NCBI GenBank assembly: GCA_019279435.1 | Contig: JAAALK010000086.1 | Location: forward strand, 15,421,913 to 15,485,912 | Reading direction: 5' to 3' | Length of the DNA stretch: 64,000 nucleotides | Origin: Zizania palustris | Taxonomy: Eukaryota > Streptophyta > Magnoliopsida > Poales > Poaceae | In this document: in pieces, positions 44,393 through 56,327 of the stretch | Numbering within the stretch: the first letter of the stretch is position 1 | Layout: every line of letters begins with the position of its first letter | The notes under the pieces: model-generated | What the model saw: the letters and a program-made list of their open reading frames with translations, nothing else | Databases searched by the model: none | What the model was told of the DNA's origin: nothing | Position numbers and translations under genes: made by a program

Positions 44393-44720
44393 ATCTCCCC
44401 CTTGATGAGTGCATTGACAACCAAATCCAGTTTCAATAAAATTTAAAAACTTTCAGCACACAAGTGACCATAAAAACTCAGAAAAGAGCCAAAGCATGTC
44501 ACTTGATAAAAGAATTTTTCTCCCCCTTTGTAAAAGAGTAAAAGCCCCTTCGGCAAATCTCCCTTTGGATAAAAACTCCCCCTGAGTTAAGCAAATTTTT
44601 CTCCCCCTTTATGTCAAAAATCTCTCCCCCTAAAGAAATTATGCTTCTTACGGTAGAGAACATCGCAAAGCTAAAATTATGCTTCTTACGGTAGAGAACA
44701 TCGCAAAGCTCTCCCCCTTT
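44393..44720 (-). promoter_or_regulatory. Copia-2 polypurine tract cluster
   Basis: LTR-proximal CAAGGGGGAGAT at 44393-44404, with further GGGGGAGA-type tracts near 44519, 44577, 44599, 44621 and 44709. A 35-bp segment is duplicated in tandem here (44638-44672 and 44676-44710). Confidence 0.85.
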
Positions 44721-45601
44721 GGCAATGCAAGCATCAAGGAGCAATAAAAAGATGCAAAGCTTCGAAATGAATAGAATTGCAAAGACATATAATGCAAAAA
44801 TATGCCAAAATTAACACAAATGATCATGTGCTCAGCTCAATTTAACAATCTGGGAAACAAGATGATGGCATGTGATTTTGTCATTTTGAAGTAAAAGCAT
44901 CACCACTTAATCACAGCAGCTAGCCAAGAGAAGGCAAGGACTGCGCAAAGCTAACAAATTCTACCCTAGACAGACAAGTCTTGTTCAAAAGGAGCTGTGA
45001 AAGCAAACTTGATGATCAAATAAATTTTGCTGTTCTTTGTCTTAAAGCCAGGGGTTATTTGTTTGTCCACCTTATACTTTCCAATCAAGCCAAGCCTAGG
45101 CAGAAAGCCATCTGAAGCTTAAGGCGGTGATTTTGGCATACACTACACTATCCCAGTTCAGACCAAAGTGCAATGGTAAGCAGTCTAGAATAGAGTAGTG
45201 CGACAAACAAACCCTCCTGGATCTTCTCATTTAAACCAGGCAAATCATGAATTTTTGATTTTGATTCAGATAAATGAAATATTTTTATGAATATCCATGA
45301 ATAAAGAACACAATTTTTCAAGTTGCAAAATTTAGCATCCAAGGAACAGTGTCTTGCTGTCAAGTAGATAAAAGGTAGCTAAAAGCAGTCCAGCCTAAAC
45401 AAGCTAGATACAAGATTGTGCGGTGAGCAAGTTTTGATTTTAGAAAATAAAACATCATGCACTATCAATGTTCCAGACATATTTCATAGAGCTGAGCTGT
45501 CATGATTTCTTTGAATTAAAAGCAGGCATAAAATAGCAAAAGATGTGAGTGCAATTCCACACATAATGAGCATATGCAAGACAATTAAAATCAGCTCCCC
45601 C
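44721..45601 (-). other. Copia-2 non-coding tail between pol and PPT cluster
   Basis: No envelope-like frame is visible. It contains the block 45052-45225 shared with Copia-1. Confidence 0.6.
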
Positions 45602-48600
45602 TCACAAAATGCCGTAAGGGTGACAAATGCCAAGTTCCCCATGCAAGTAAGCAAATCGAGAAGCATCGAGGGGTTTTGTAAAAATATCGGCAAGCTGGTG
45701 TTGGGTATCAACATATTGAAGTTCAATATCACCCTTCTCATTGTGATCTCTGAGAAAATGATACCGTACATCAATGTGTTTGGTTCTGGAGTGCTGAACT
45801 GGGTTGTTTGCAATACAAATAGCACTAGTGTTATCACAGAAAAGTGGAACACTCTTATAATCTAACCCGAAATCCCGCAAAGTGGAAACCATCCACAAAA
45901 TCTGAGAGCAACAGCTAGCTGCAGCTACATATTCGGCCTCAGCCGTTGATTGTGCAACACTAGACTGTTTGCGGGAAGACCAGCAAACCAAAGAAGTACC
46001 CAGAAAATGACAAGTACCAGAGGTACTCTTCCTATCAATTCTACACCCAGCAAAATCCGCATCTGAATAACCTCTAAGACATAAGGATGAAGATGATGAA
46101 TACCATATGCCAAATTCAAGGGTGTGCTTGAGATACCTTAGAATGCGCTTAACCGCTTGGCGGTGCGAAGCTCGTGGTGAAGCCTGAAAACGAGCGCACA
46201 GACACACTGCGAAGTGTATGTCCGGCCTCGTGGCAGTCAAGTAGAGGAGGGAGCCAATCATGCTCCGGAACTCCTTCTGATCTACGGCTTCTCCATCTTC
46301 GTCAGGGTCCAATGCTACAGATGTAGCCATTGGAGTGGCGAGGGGCTTCGCATCGGACATGTCAAACTTCTTGAGCATGTCCTTGGTGTACTTTGTCTGG
46401 TGGACAAAAGTACCTTGTTTGCTTTGCTTGATTTGCAAACCAAGGAAAAAGGTGAGTTCACCCATCATCGACATTTCAAACTCCCTGCTCATGGCATCAT
46501 GGTGAGCCACCAAAGATGATATCATCCACATAAATCTGTACTAGAAGGAAATCTTTGCCATGCTTGAGAGTAAACAAAGTTTTATCAACAGAGCCCATCA
46601 AATACCCTCGCTCAAGCAGAAAAGACTTAAGTCTATCATACCACGCCCGAGGGGCCTGCTTGAGTCCATAAAGAGCCTTATGAAGTTTAAGGACTTTATG
46701 TGGGTACTTGGGGTTTTCAAAACCAGGGGGTTGTTTTACATAAACATCTTCACCTATGAAGCCATTAAGAAAAGCACTTTTGACATCCATTTGATAGAGT
46801 TTGAATCCCCGGGATGTCGCAAAGGCAAGCAAAATCCTAATGGCCTCAAGGCGAGCAACAGGTGCAAAAGTTTCAGTAAAATCAATCCCTTCTAGTTGAG
46901 AAAAGCCCTGAGCTACAAGTCTAGCCTTGTTTCTAATTATAGTACCATCCTCCCCTTGTTTGTTTTTGAAAATCCATTTAGTTCCAATGAAATGAACATT
47001 TGGTGGAGGATCAACTAAAGTCCAGACTTGATTTCTCTCAAAATTTTCAAGCTCTTCATGCATGGCATTGATCCAACTAGAATCAGAAAGTGCGTGACTA
47101 ACATCTAAGGGCTCGAAAGAAGCAACAAAAGCAGCATTAGTGAAATGGGCATGAGAACGAGTTACCCTTTGATCAAGCTCACCAATGATCTGCTCGGGAG
47201 GGTGCATCCTTTGGACATGATGTGGAGCCTCGCGGCGGGATGCAGTCTCCCCCTCAACTTGTGCGTTGGAGTGGTCCAAGATGACCGATGTTGAGGTAGT
47301 CGCTTCGGGACCTCGTGCCGAAGTAGTAGAAGCGGGGTCAGCTTCGGGGGTTGATGTCGAGGGTAAAAGGGGTTCATCCTCGAATTCTCCGGGATCTTCT
47401 TCTTCAAACAAGGTCTGTTCCATGTCGTGTTCATTTGCTTGTTCAAAAGCAGAACTAACAGAGGGGGTTGATTCATCAAAAGTCACATCACATGACTCGA
47501 TGACAGTGTTAGTTTCCAAATTATAAACACGATAAGAATGACCATGAGTAGTATAACCCAAAAAGATCCCGTCAGAAGATCGCGACTCAAATTTATCCAA
47601 GTTACCACGTTTTAGGATAAAGCAGCGACAGCCAAAAACTCGAAGATGAGTAACCTTGGGCTGTCTCCCAAAACGCAGCTCATAAGATGTCAAGTTTAAA
47701 ATTGAGCGCAAGAAAATTCGGTTTGAGATGTAACATGCAGTGTTCATGGCCTCAGCCCAGAATTTTCTAGGAGTCCTATGCTCATCCAGCATCGTCCTAG
47801 CCATCTCAACCAAAGTGCGGTTTTTCCTCTCAACAACACCGTTCTGTTGAGGAACCCGCGGAGCAGAGAATTGATGTTCTATGCCATGCTCCATGCAAAA
47901 GTCAACAAAGAGACTATTTTTGAACTCGGTGCCATTATCGCTTCGAATGAATTTTAATGCACCTGGGAGTTCAGTGAAAAGTCTCAAAGCCAAGCTCCGA
48001 AAGTGTGAAAACACTTCATCCTTGCTAGCAAGAAAGAAGACCCAAGAGTAGCGGGAGTAATCGTCGACAATAACTAAAACATACCACTTGCCGCCTAAAG
48101 AACTAACCCGAGAAGGACCTACAGTGTCCATATGGAGAAGTTCTCCGGGCTGTTCAGTCATCACAGTGGTGACTGGCGAATGCGAAGCGACAATCATTTT
48201 TCCATGTCGACATGGAGCGCAAACTAAATTCTTCTCAAACTTGAGCTTGGGCAATCCTCGGATCAAACCTAGGGCGCTCAGACGAGCGAGCAACTCAAAG
48301 CTCATATGCCCTAGTCTCCTATGCCACTTCCAAAGCTCAGAAGTCGAATGTGCAACAAGACAATGAGAAGAACCAGACGACTCTGAAAAATCGGCTCCAA
48401 AAACTCTCCCAACCCTAAAGATCTTACACACCACAACGCCATCAGAATTGAGCACTTGCGAAGTATCGCGATGAAATCGCACTTCGAAGCCCTCATCAAG
48501 CAACTGAGATACAGACAACAAATTGTATCCCAGGTTCTCAACCAATGCAACATCTTTGAGAGTGAAGTTCGTGTTAATCCTTACCACACCTTTACCTTTC

Positions 48601-48746
48601 ACTCTACTCCTTCGATTGTTTCCGAAGGTGATATGTTCCCTTTGCTTGGTTGTTGTGAGGCTGGAGAACCAATTTACATCTCCGGTCATGTGGCGCGAAC
48701 AACCGGAGTCCATGATCCACGTGCCCTCCAAGCCTCGACCTGTCGC
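45602..48746 (-). pseudogene. pol: Copia-2 pol, frameshifted after YVDD
   Basis: Pol is open in the gag frame from the codon after the gag TAG. It shows protease DSGCSRHMTGD, the integrase zinc region (WHRRLGHMSF, CAPCRHGK), the integrase acidic triad (LLHMDTVGP, RSDNGTEF, VVERKN) and RT motifs through YVDDIIFGG. A short deletion with frameshift at about 46500-46510 then ends the frame in TGA. The rest of RT and RNase H (GELTFFLGLQIKQ, DADFAGCRIDRKSTSG, STAEAEYVAAA) continues open in another frame from 46531 to 45602. All other catalytic motifs are intact, and the lesion is the only disabling change seen. RNase H is lost from the main frame, so this copy could move only with help. Confidence 0.9.
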
Positions 48747-51209
48747 CTACACATGATAAGAACGCCTCGATCGCTCAGTGCTGGGGTGAGTAAAATAATG
48801 ACGAGGCATCCAGCACTGAGTGACACGAGTAGTAGGCACAGTAAAAGCAGACGATCTACGCACATAATAATCAGACTGATGCAAAGTGCGAGGTCTACCT
48901 ACATGCAAAGAACGCAAAGCATGTCGAGGTCTCCTACTCTGACGAGGTGCAAAGCTGCTCGCCCGAGGTCTACCACCATATGGAACATGGTGAACACCTC
49001 GAGGAGCAAAACCTCTCCGAGAAGCATGAGGAGCCTCGAAAACAGGACGAGAGTAATACTCAGACTCATGCATACCTAAAGATGGGTAATGCATGTCCTG
49101 ATAGCTCATCGCCTGTGCACGTCGCTCATCCTTGATGCGACGGAAACAGAAACCGATCAAATGACCCGCCCGCTGACAATAAGAACAATGAAACACTCTC
49201 CTGGGGGCACTCTCATGGGTCACAGGAGCAACTCTCACAGGCTCCTTGGGTTTCTTCTGTGTGGTTTTCTTGGGAGGATTTTTCTTGGTAGGAGGAGTGA
49301 TTTTCTTTGGTGGATGGGTAGGCTTTTTGGCTGATGGGGTGTCCAACAGAGCTCTCTCTTTCTCTAGGGTGGTGGGAGAGGTGAAAACAGTTGTGGTCTT
49401 ACTGTCTGAAGCTATCCTCTCAAAACCCAAACCTAGAGCTACCCCGGCTCTGTCAGCACACAACTTGGTCTTGGCCAAGAGCAAATCCATCCTACCCTTC
49501 CCCTCAGTGCATTTATTTACCACAGAAAGAAGGTATTCATTTTCGGACATGAGGTTCTCAGCTCGCTCTCTGACAGTGCCTAGCTGGTCCTTAAGGGTGA
49601 TGCAAGTGTCACAAACAGGTTGCACATCCTTAGAACTACCGGCCCTCTCCAATCTAGCCTCCAAGTCATGAACATGCTTATCACGTAAAGTAATGCTATC
49701 GCGTAATAAAGAGCAGTTCATGCAATCAATAATATCATGAGGTCTAGAATCCACCTCCAAAAGCTGCTTCTGTGCAGTCTCAAGCTCAGAAAGAGTTTGA
49801 GCATGAACAGAACGCAACTGAGCAAGCTCACTCATGACAACAGAACATGATTCACATTCAGCATCATCAAATTTAGACTTAAGCATGGCATATTCAATAG
49901 ATACATTTTCTAGCCTAAGTCTAAGGTCTTTTCTCTCTCTAGCGGCTTGCACAAGTAATCTATCTTGACCTAGCACTACTTCATTCAGCTCATCTAATTT
50001 AATTAGAAGCTGGTCAGATGATAGGTTTACCTCAGATGAGTCAAGCTCATCGCCGCTGTGATCGCTGTCGGCCATGAAACAAAGGCCGGTGAAGTCACGT
50101 CCCTTCTTGTCCTTCTTGTCCTCCTTCCTTGGGGACTCCTCCTCCTCAGAGCTCGACTCCTCAGTTGAGGAAGTGTCGATGTCGCTGAGAGCAGCAACAA
50201 AGGCTCTGGAAGCGGCCTTGGCTACTTTCTTAGCCATCTTGCCGCGCTTGCCCTTCACAAAAGGCTTCCTCTCCTTTTTGTGGAATTTGGGGCGGTCACT
50301 CTCATCTCTCTTCTTGACCTTGGGGCAATTGGCCTTAATGTGAGAAGTGTCGCCACATTCATAGCAGCCACTAAAACCACTTCTCCTCTGATCCCGTCTC
50401 TCATGATGAAAGCGGGTGAACCTCCGGGCAATGAGAGCAAGCTCGTCATCAGCTAGAGTATCCACCTGCTCCTTTGTGACGGAGACCAGGGAGGACAAAG
50501 CAAAACCATCTGCAAGAGCACAAGTGCCTGATGTGCTTGGTTCTGCAGTGGTGCCACGGCTAGTGCTAGAAACCAATGCCAATGGCTGTGGCAAAGAGCT
50601 TCTGTGCACTGCGAGAGATGCCTTGGCAATCTCTGTGGACTTCAGCTTGCTAAAGAGTTCATCACAGGTTAGAGTGTCATAGCCTGTGGACTCCTCAATG
50701 CTGGATATCTTCACCTCCCATATGCTACGGTCAAGAGCATAGAGAAGCTTGATAGCCCTATCATGATCACTGTAAGCAAGCGTCCCGTTGGATCGCAAGT
50801 TACTCACTATCGCATCAAAGCGAGAAAACATGGCATCTACTGATTCACCAGGTGCCTGCACAAACAGCTGATACTGTTGATTGTAGGTGCTTTGGCGCCT
50901 GGCCTTAATCTGAGCAGAGCCCTCATGAAAGACAGTGAGTGTTGTCCAAATCTCCCTAGCAGTCCTCAGGTGCTGCACCCTATCAAACTCACTCCGACTC
51001 AAACCAATGAACAGTATGTTCCTTGCCTTCGAGTTGGCAATATACTGATCTTTTTCAGTTTGAGTGGTGCGGGTATCAGGGATGGAGTATTGTGAGTCCA
51101 CAATCTCCCAAATTGCATTTCCTTGGCTTAACAAGTAAGCCTCCATGCGCACCTTCCAGTATGCAAAATCTGTCCCATCGAACAAAGGAATTTTACTGCC
51201 TCTATCCAT
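48747..51209 (-). CDS. gag: Copia-2 gag (long, Sirevirus type)
   Basis: 820 residues from an ATG 51 bp after the PBS. The UBN2-like capsid region (about 60-185) includes FIGLSRSEFDRVQHL and GESVDAMFSRF. Zinc knuckle CYECGDTSHIKANC is at 282-295. An acidic/Ser tract, a coiled-coil-like middle (about 390-600), a Pro/Lys stretch (KKITPPTKKNPPKK) and a second knuckle (CSYCQRAGHLIGFC) follow, then an Arg/His-rich tail. It ends in a lone TAG (48749-48747), and pol resumes in the same frame with the next codon, so Gag-Pol would come from stop-codon readthrough. Its role is particle assembly and RNA packaging. Confidence 0.92.
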   Translation of the reverse strand: MDRGSKIPLFDGTDFAYWKVRMEAYLLSQGNAIWEIVDSQYSIPDTRTTQTEKDQYIANSKARNILFIGLSRSEFDRVQHLRTAREIWTTLTVFHEGSAQIKARRQSTYNQQYQLFVQAPGESVDAMFSRFDAIVSNLRSNGTLAYSDHDRAIKLLYALDRSIWEVKISSIEESTGYDTLTCDELFSKLKSTEIAKASLAVHRSSLPQPLALVSSTSRGTTAEPSTSGTCALADGFALSSLVSVTKEQVDTLADDELALIARRFTRFHHERRDQRRSGFSGCYECGDTSHIKANCPKVKKRDESDRPKFHKKERKPFVKGKRGKMAKKVAKAASRAFVAALSDIDTSSTEESSSEEEESPRKEDKKDKKGRDFTGLCFMADSDHSGDELDSSEVNLSSDQLLIKLDELNEVVLGQDRLLVQAARERKDLRLRLENVSIEYAMLKSKFDDAECESCSVVMSELAQLRSVHAQTLSELETAQKQLLEVDSRPHDIIDCMNCSLLRDSITLRDKHVHDLEARLERAGSSKDVQPVCDTCITLKDQLGTVRERAENLMSENEYLLSVVNKCTEGKGRMDLLLAKTKLCADRAGVALGLGFERIASDSKTTTVFTSPTTLEKERALLDTPSAKKPTHPPKKITPPTKKNPPKKTTQKKPKEPVRVAPVTHESAPRRVFHCSYCQRAGHLIGFCFRRIKDERRAQAMSYQDMHYPSLGMHESEYYSRPVFEAPHASRRGFAPRGVHHVPYGGRPRASSFAPRQSRRPRHALRSLHVGRPRTLHQSDYYVRRSSAFTVPTTRVTQCWMPRHYFTHPSTERSRRSYHV

Positions 51210-51259
51210 GTCGCCAACAGATCACAAAACCGGTTAAGGTCAACTGGCGATCTTAACCT

Positions 51260-51271
51260 GCTCTGATACCA
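51260..51271 (-). promoter_or_regulatory. Copia-2 primer-binding site (initiator Met tRNA)
   Basis: The minus strand reads TGGTATCAGAGC two bases from the 5' LTR. Confidence 0.95.
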
Positions 51272-51273
51272 AT

Positions 51274-53249
51274 TGTTGGACCGGAAACGGCGACCAGAGG
51301 GGGGTGAATGGGAGCTTTTTAAAATTTCTGGCTAAAAACTTAGCCTTCGGTTCTGTTCTGTCTTCTGCGGAACAGGCTTCGACCACAGCCTTCGAAGGTC
51401 TGGTTCGGAGGTACTTCGACACCTTCGAACACAGGCTTCGGATTGGCAAAAGTTCGAAGCCAAGAAGACTTCGCTCCACTTACAACCCTCGAAAATCTAC
51501 TCTGCTAAGTCAGTGCAGGCTCCGCACACAAGGTGCTTCGAGCAGGCTTCGCACTTCACCCTTCGCAGGAGTGGACAGCCCTCTGAGGACTTCGACCAAG
51601 TACTTAGCGCCAGCAACTGGTGCTGGGCTTCGCACACGAAGGTCTACACGCACACAAAACGGACTATGCTAAAGGCTTCGACACAAGAAGCACTACGGGA
51701 AACGAACAGGGCTTCGCTAGTAAGCAGCGAGGTCTTGCCTCGTGTTACACAGAGCGACAACACACTGTAAAGCACACTTCGTGATAAAACACCCTTCGCC
51801 TAGACAGGCTTCGGTGAACTAAAACTAGCGAGGTATGCAATACGAGCTCAAGCAAAAGCACACAGAAGCAGGGCTTCGCCGCTTGAACAAGGAACACAAA
51901 ATATATTGAACTCAATGAATACAGCGAGGTCTGTCTACAGGAGCTCAACAGTAAATGCTCAAAGTGTTAAATGTTACCTACCGAGCTCCCATATTTATAG
52001 CCCACGGCTTCATCCTAAGGAAGTGACTACTTTACCCCTAGGGTTTACATCCATTTTGTCTCTACAGAACTAAGGGGTACAAAAGGTAGTCCACCTTTAT
52101 TTTGGAGGCTTCTCTGTCAGCTGCAGAGGGGACAGTGTCAGCCTTTTTCAGAACAGACAGTGTCAGCCTTTACAGTGTTGACTTCTGGAACCTCCCTTCG
52201 CACCAGAGGGTGCGGTAGCTTCGGCGAGAAGCCTGCAGCCTGTTGGCCTTCGCTCCCCCGAAGAAGTTCTTCGATACAGTGACGGTTTTGAGCCGAAGCC
52301 GTCAAAGCCTTTGTGCCTTCGCACCACCACCTCCGGAGTGGATCACCACGGCTTCGCAGCTACTCCCAGCTTGAACACCGTCCGTCCGTGTACCGAAGCC
52401 ATGCATGGCCGAAGCACCACAAGTCATCCTCACTCCGAAGCCCCACCTTCGGAGTTCCACCCTTCGAAGTCCCTCCTTCGTCCAAGGCCTCCGCATGAAG
52501 CATTCCATGAGCACTCCGTCTCAGTGCCTCACTCCGAGCACACTCCTCGACGAGCCTCACCCGGACCATGCCTTCGATGCGCCTCGACTTTTGAGACCTT
52601 CGTCGGGCAACCTTCGAGTGTCTCCCTCCGGAGCACACTTCGAACTCCTTGCCTCCGCAGAGGACTTTGGTCCACCAACTTCGAAATCACTCCTTCCGGA
52701 GTACCTTCGAAGTGCCTCACCTCCGAGGACTTTGTCTCGGAGTACCTTCAGCCGGAGCCACGCTCCGCACTCTCTGCCTTCACCTGGCACGTCTCGACCC
52801 GAGGACCGACCCTGACCACCTTCGCAGCCACCGTGACGGAGCTCCCCGCTCCCCTGGCATCAAGCCACCCGCTTGACCCAGGTTCACCTGGCTCGAACCC
52901 TGTCCGTCGCCTCCGAAGTCCCTGCGCACCACAGACAAGCAAACAAGTGTATCCAGTACTCCGGAGACCTCTCCGGGTTAGCAACCTCCGGTACACACTC
53001 CGGTGTACCGCCCAAAGTACCGAAGCCATCGGTACGAACCCTGTCATCGTGTACTGCCGGACCCCTCCGACAGGTACACTCCGCTGCACAGCTGCAGCAA
53101 GCAAACACCGAACACACTCCGGTGACACACCTCCGAACACCCTTCGGAGGTACCACCTCCGAAGCCCCTTCGGAGGTACCCTTCGAACAGAGGGTAAATA
53201 AGCCCGTCAATCACTCATCACAAACACCGAAACCACCCTTGGTTTCTCA
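51274..53249 (-). repeat. Copia-2 5' LTR
   Basis: 1,976 bp, with minus-strand TATAAATA at 51992-51999. No substitution against the 3' LTR was found by eye. Confidence 0.95.
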
Positions 53250-53254
53250 GGTAA
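53250..53254. repeat. Copia-2 target site duplication, right
   Basis: GGTAA, matching 42410-42414. Confidence 0.95.
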
Positions 53255-53615
53255 TCATTTTGTAAATGTAACCAAATGTAGACCTTATGATATTTGAATG
53301 GATAATTTGCGGTAGGTATACAGTAGATCCAACAACGATACTAAAAACCAAGTTTAGTTGGATTCCATGATCCATAAAACTTTGGTTTCTTGCTAGTTGC
53401 ATTGAGTGCTGAATGGAGAAAATGCTTGTAGGATGGTGGTGACGGTGGAGTGGGAGACGGTAGTCGGTCTGTCTTAATTGGAACATTTATATCTATATGA
53501 AATTTAATTTCTTACGACTTTTGATGCATTCGCCTTTAGTGTCATTCTCTTCTAGTATTTTTACAACCTTAGGCTACAAGTATGTCAAATAAATTGGTAT
53601 GATCGGAGTCACCAT

Positions 53616-54168
53616 TGCTTAATAAAAATAGACATATAGCCATCTGTGGTGCCATAGTTACATCTAATGTTGTGATCGAGTTGTTGATCGTGTGTTTGGT
53701 CAAGTTTGGGTCTTGCATCACATCATAGGACATGTTTGGGTTGAACCTGGCATGTAGGAGAGCTGCAGCAAGGTGCGTCCGAGTCTAGGTGCAGTCTGTG
53801 CATGTTTGCTGCGATGGAGTTGTTGTTGATCGAGTCGTGGGGCGCCAGGATAGCGGGAATGGTGCTGGTTACTGTGGAGGAGGTCGTGACGTGTGGAGGA
53901 GTGCTCAGTGGTGTTGTAGGCCGGGTCCTGCGGATCATGGCATGAAGACCGGACGTAGATAGCTTTGTTGCGTGGTGCTTCACGTCTACATATACCAGTG
54001 TAGTGTCCTATGTAAAGGTGCCTCATCCAGTGAAATAAAGCCAGGATTCAAGCGTTTGTCGCTGTGGCATTCGTCACCAGCATAAATGCCATTGTTGCTA
54101 CTATACATCTTCTTCCTTGAGCTGGAGCGAGTTTGATTGATCTTGTATGTTCCTAGGCGGAGCTAGCA
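53616..54168 (+). repeat. TR-GAG-like LTR 1 (U2)
   Basis: Same as U1 LTR 1, with TGGTATCATAGC primer-like site at 54171-54182. Confidence 0.7.
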
Positions 54169-54191
54169 AGTGGTATCATAGCCGATTGAAG

Positions 54192-55151
54192 ATGTCATCG
54201 CCGAAGACTTTGACTAGCGGCGACAGTAGTGGCTCGCCACAAACCGTTGTGGCAGAGCGGTTCGCCGGTGGCACCGTCAAACTCCTGTTGTTGACGAAGA
54301 GCAATTACACCGAGTGGAGCCTCGTCATGCAAGTAATCCTAGAGGCGTTGGGGTTGTGGAGCATGGTGGAGACCGGCAAGGGTGAGCGCCATGAGGATCG
54401 GCTGGCATTGGCCGCCATCTTGCCCGCGATGCCATCAGAGCTGAAGGTCGGGCTCACTGTGAAGAAGATGGCGAAAGAGGCGTGGGAGGCGGTGTAGTCG
54501 ATGCGGGTTGGCGATGATCACGTGAAGGCGACAAACGTGGAGCGTCTCTTGAAGGCGTTCGAGAACATCACATTCCGCGACGGTGAGTCGGTCGACCAGT
54601 TCGTGATGCGCATCAACGGCCTCGTTGACAACCTGCACAAACTTGGCGAGAAGATGGAGGACAGCCATGTGGTGTGGAAGATTCTTTGTGTGCTCCCGAG
54701 GAAGATGAGACATGTTGTCATCTCAATTCAGATGCTACTTGACCTCAACACCATGACCGTGGAGGAGCTTCTCGGCCGACTACATGAGGCAGAGGAGGAA
54801 GACGAAGTCGAGGAGGAGTCGGCGGGTCCTGCACGTCTGCTGCTCACTCAAGGGCAATGGGAGGCTCGTCGGCGCAGCGAGAAGGAACGTGCACGCGGTG
54901 CTGATGCGAGGCGTGGTGGAGACGCACGATGAGGAAGTGAGAAGGGCGGTGGCCGGAGTGGCGGCCATGATGAGCGTGACGATGATGCAAGCAACACGAG
55001 TTTGGGTTTCAGTAGGCATGCTGGGAGCCGCTTTCGAGGGCGATGCTTTGAATGCGGTGAGCGAGGCCACATTGCCAAGTACTGCCGTGATAAGAAGGAG
55101 AAGGCTCTCATGGCCGAAGTCGATGACGAGGAGCCGACATTGCTGGCATAG
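54192..55151 (+). pseudogene. gag pseudogene 1 of TR-GAG-like element (U2)
   Basis: 320-codon frame with the same two internal stops as U1 (TAG 54495-54497, TGA 54930-54932) and the zinc knuckle CFECGERGHIAKYC near 55044. Apart from a few silent-type changes it matches U1, which dates both stops before array duplication. Confidence 0.85.
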
Positions 55152-55183
55152 TGGAACACACCATGTTGTGTTTAGGAGGAGAA

Positions 55184-55736
55184 TGTTGGAATAAACCCGC
55201 CATGAATGCATGAGCAAGGTGTGTGTCACGTCTAGTGCTGCGATCGAGTTGTCGATCGTATGTTTGGTTGAGTTTGGGTTTTGCATCACGTCATAGGACA
55301 TGTTTCGGTTGAACCTGGCACGCAGGAGAGCTGCAGCAAGGTGTGTCCGAGTCTAGGTGCAGTATGTGCATGTTTGTTGTCATGGACCTGCTGTTGATTG
55401 ATTCATGGGGTGCCAGGATAGCGGGAATGGTGCTGGTTTGTGTGGAGGAGATCGTGGCGTGCGGAGGAGTGCTCAGTGGCGTTGTAGGTTGGGTCCTGTG
55501 GATCATGGCGTGAAGACAAGGCGTTGATGGCTTTGTTGTGTGGTGCTTCACGTATACATATACCAGTGTATTGTCCTGTGTAAAGGTGTCTCATCCAGTG
55601 AAACAAAGCTAGGATTCAAGCGTTTGTCGTTGTGGCGTTCGTCGCCGATATAAATTCCATTGTTGCTACTATACATCTTCTTCCTCGAGGTGGTGCGAGT
55701 TTGATTGATCTTGTGTGTTCCTGGGCGGAGCTAGCA
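55184..55736 (+). repeat. TR-GAG-like LTR 2 (U2)
   Basis: TGTTGGAATAAA to GGAGCTAGCA, followed by TGGTATCAGAGC at 55739-55750. Confidence 0.9.
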
Positions 55737-55759
55737 AGTGGTATCAGAGCCGGTTGAAG

Positions 55760-56327
55760 ATGTCATCGCCGAAGACTCCAACCAACGGTGACAATAGTGG
55801 CTCGCCATAAACCGTTGTGGCAGAGCGGTTCGCCGGTGGCACCATCGAACTCTCATTGTTGACGAAGAGAAATTACACCGAGTGGAGCCTCGTCATGCAA
55901 GTAAGCCTAGAGGCGTTGGGGCTGTGGAGCATGGTGGAGACCGGCAAGGGTGAGCGCCACGAGGATCGGCTGGCGTTGGCTGCCATCTCGTGCACAATGC
56001 CATCAGATATGAAGGTCGGGCTCGCTGTGAAGAAGACGGCGAAAGAGGCGTGGGAGGCGGTGAAGTCGATGTGGGTTGGCGACGATCACGTGAAGGCGGT
56101 GAACGTTGAGCGTCTCTTGAAGGAATTCGAGAACATCACATTCCGCGACGGTGAGTCGGTCGACTAGTTCGTGATGTGCATCAATGGCCTCATCGACAAC
56201 CTGTGCAAACTTGGCGAGAAGATGTAGGACAGCCGCGTGGTGCGGAAGATTCTTCGTGTGCTCCCGAGGAAGATGAGACATGTTGCCGTCTCAATTCAGA
56301 TGCTACTTGACCTCAACACCATGACCA
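55760..56327 (+). pseudogene. gag pseudogene 2, 3'-truncated (U2, first copy)
   Basis: As in U1, plus a private CAG-to-TAG change at 56165-56167 (GTCGACTAG). Truncated at the same ACCATGACC junction. Confidence 0.8.

Larger units (their letters stand above)
42415..53249 (-). mobile_element. Copia-2: full-length Sirevirus-type LTR retrotransposon
   Basis: 10,835 bp on the minus strand with 1,978- and 1,976-bp LTRs, PBS, gag, broken pol and a ladder of purine tracts. It shares with Copia-1 the LTR-end motif CACCCCCCTCTGGTCGC, two-knuckle gag and tail block, but the LTR bodies are otherwise unrelated, so it is a distinct Sirevirus family. The only LTR difference I found is a 2-bp indel at about 43069. 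Confidence 0.95.
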
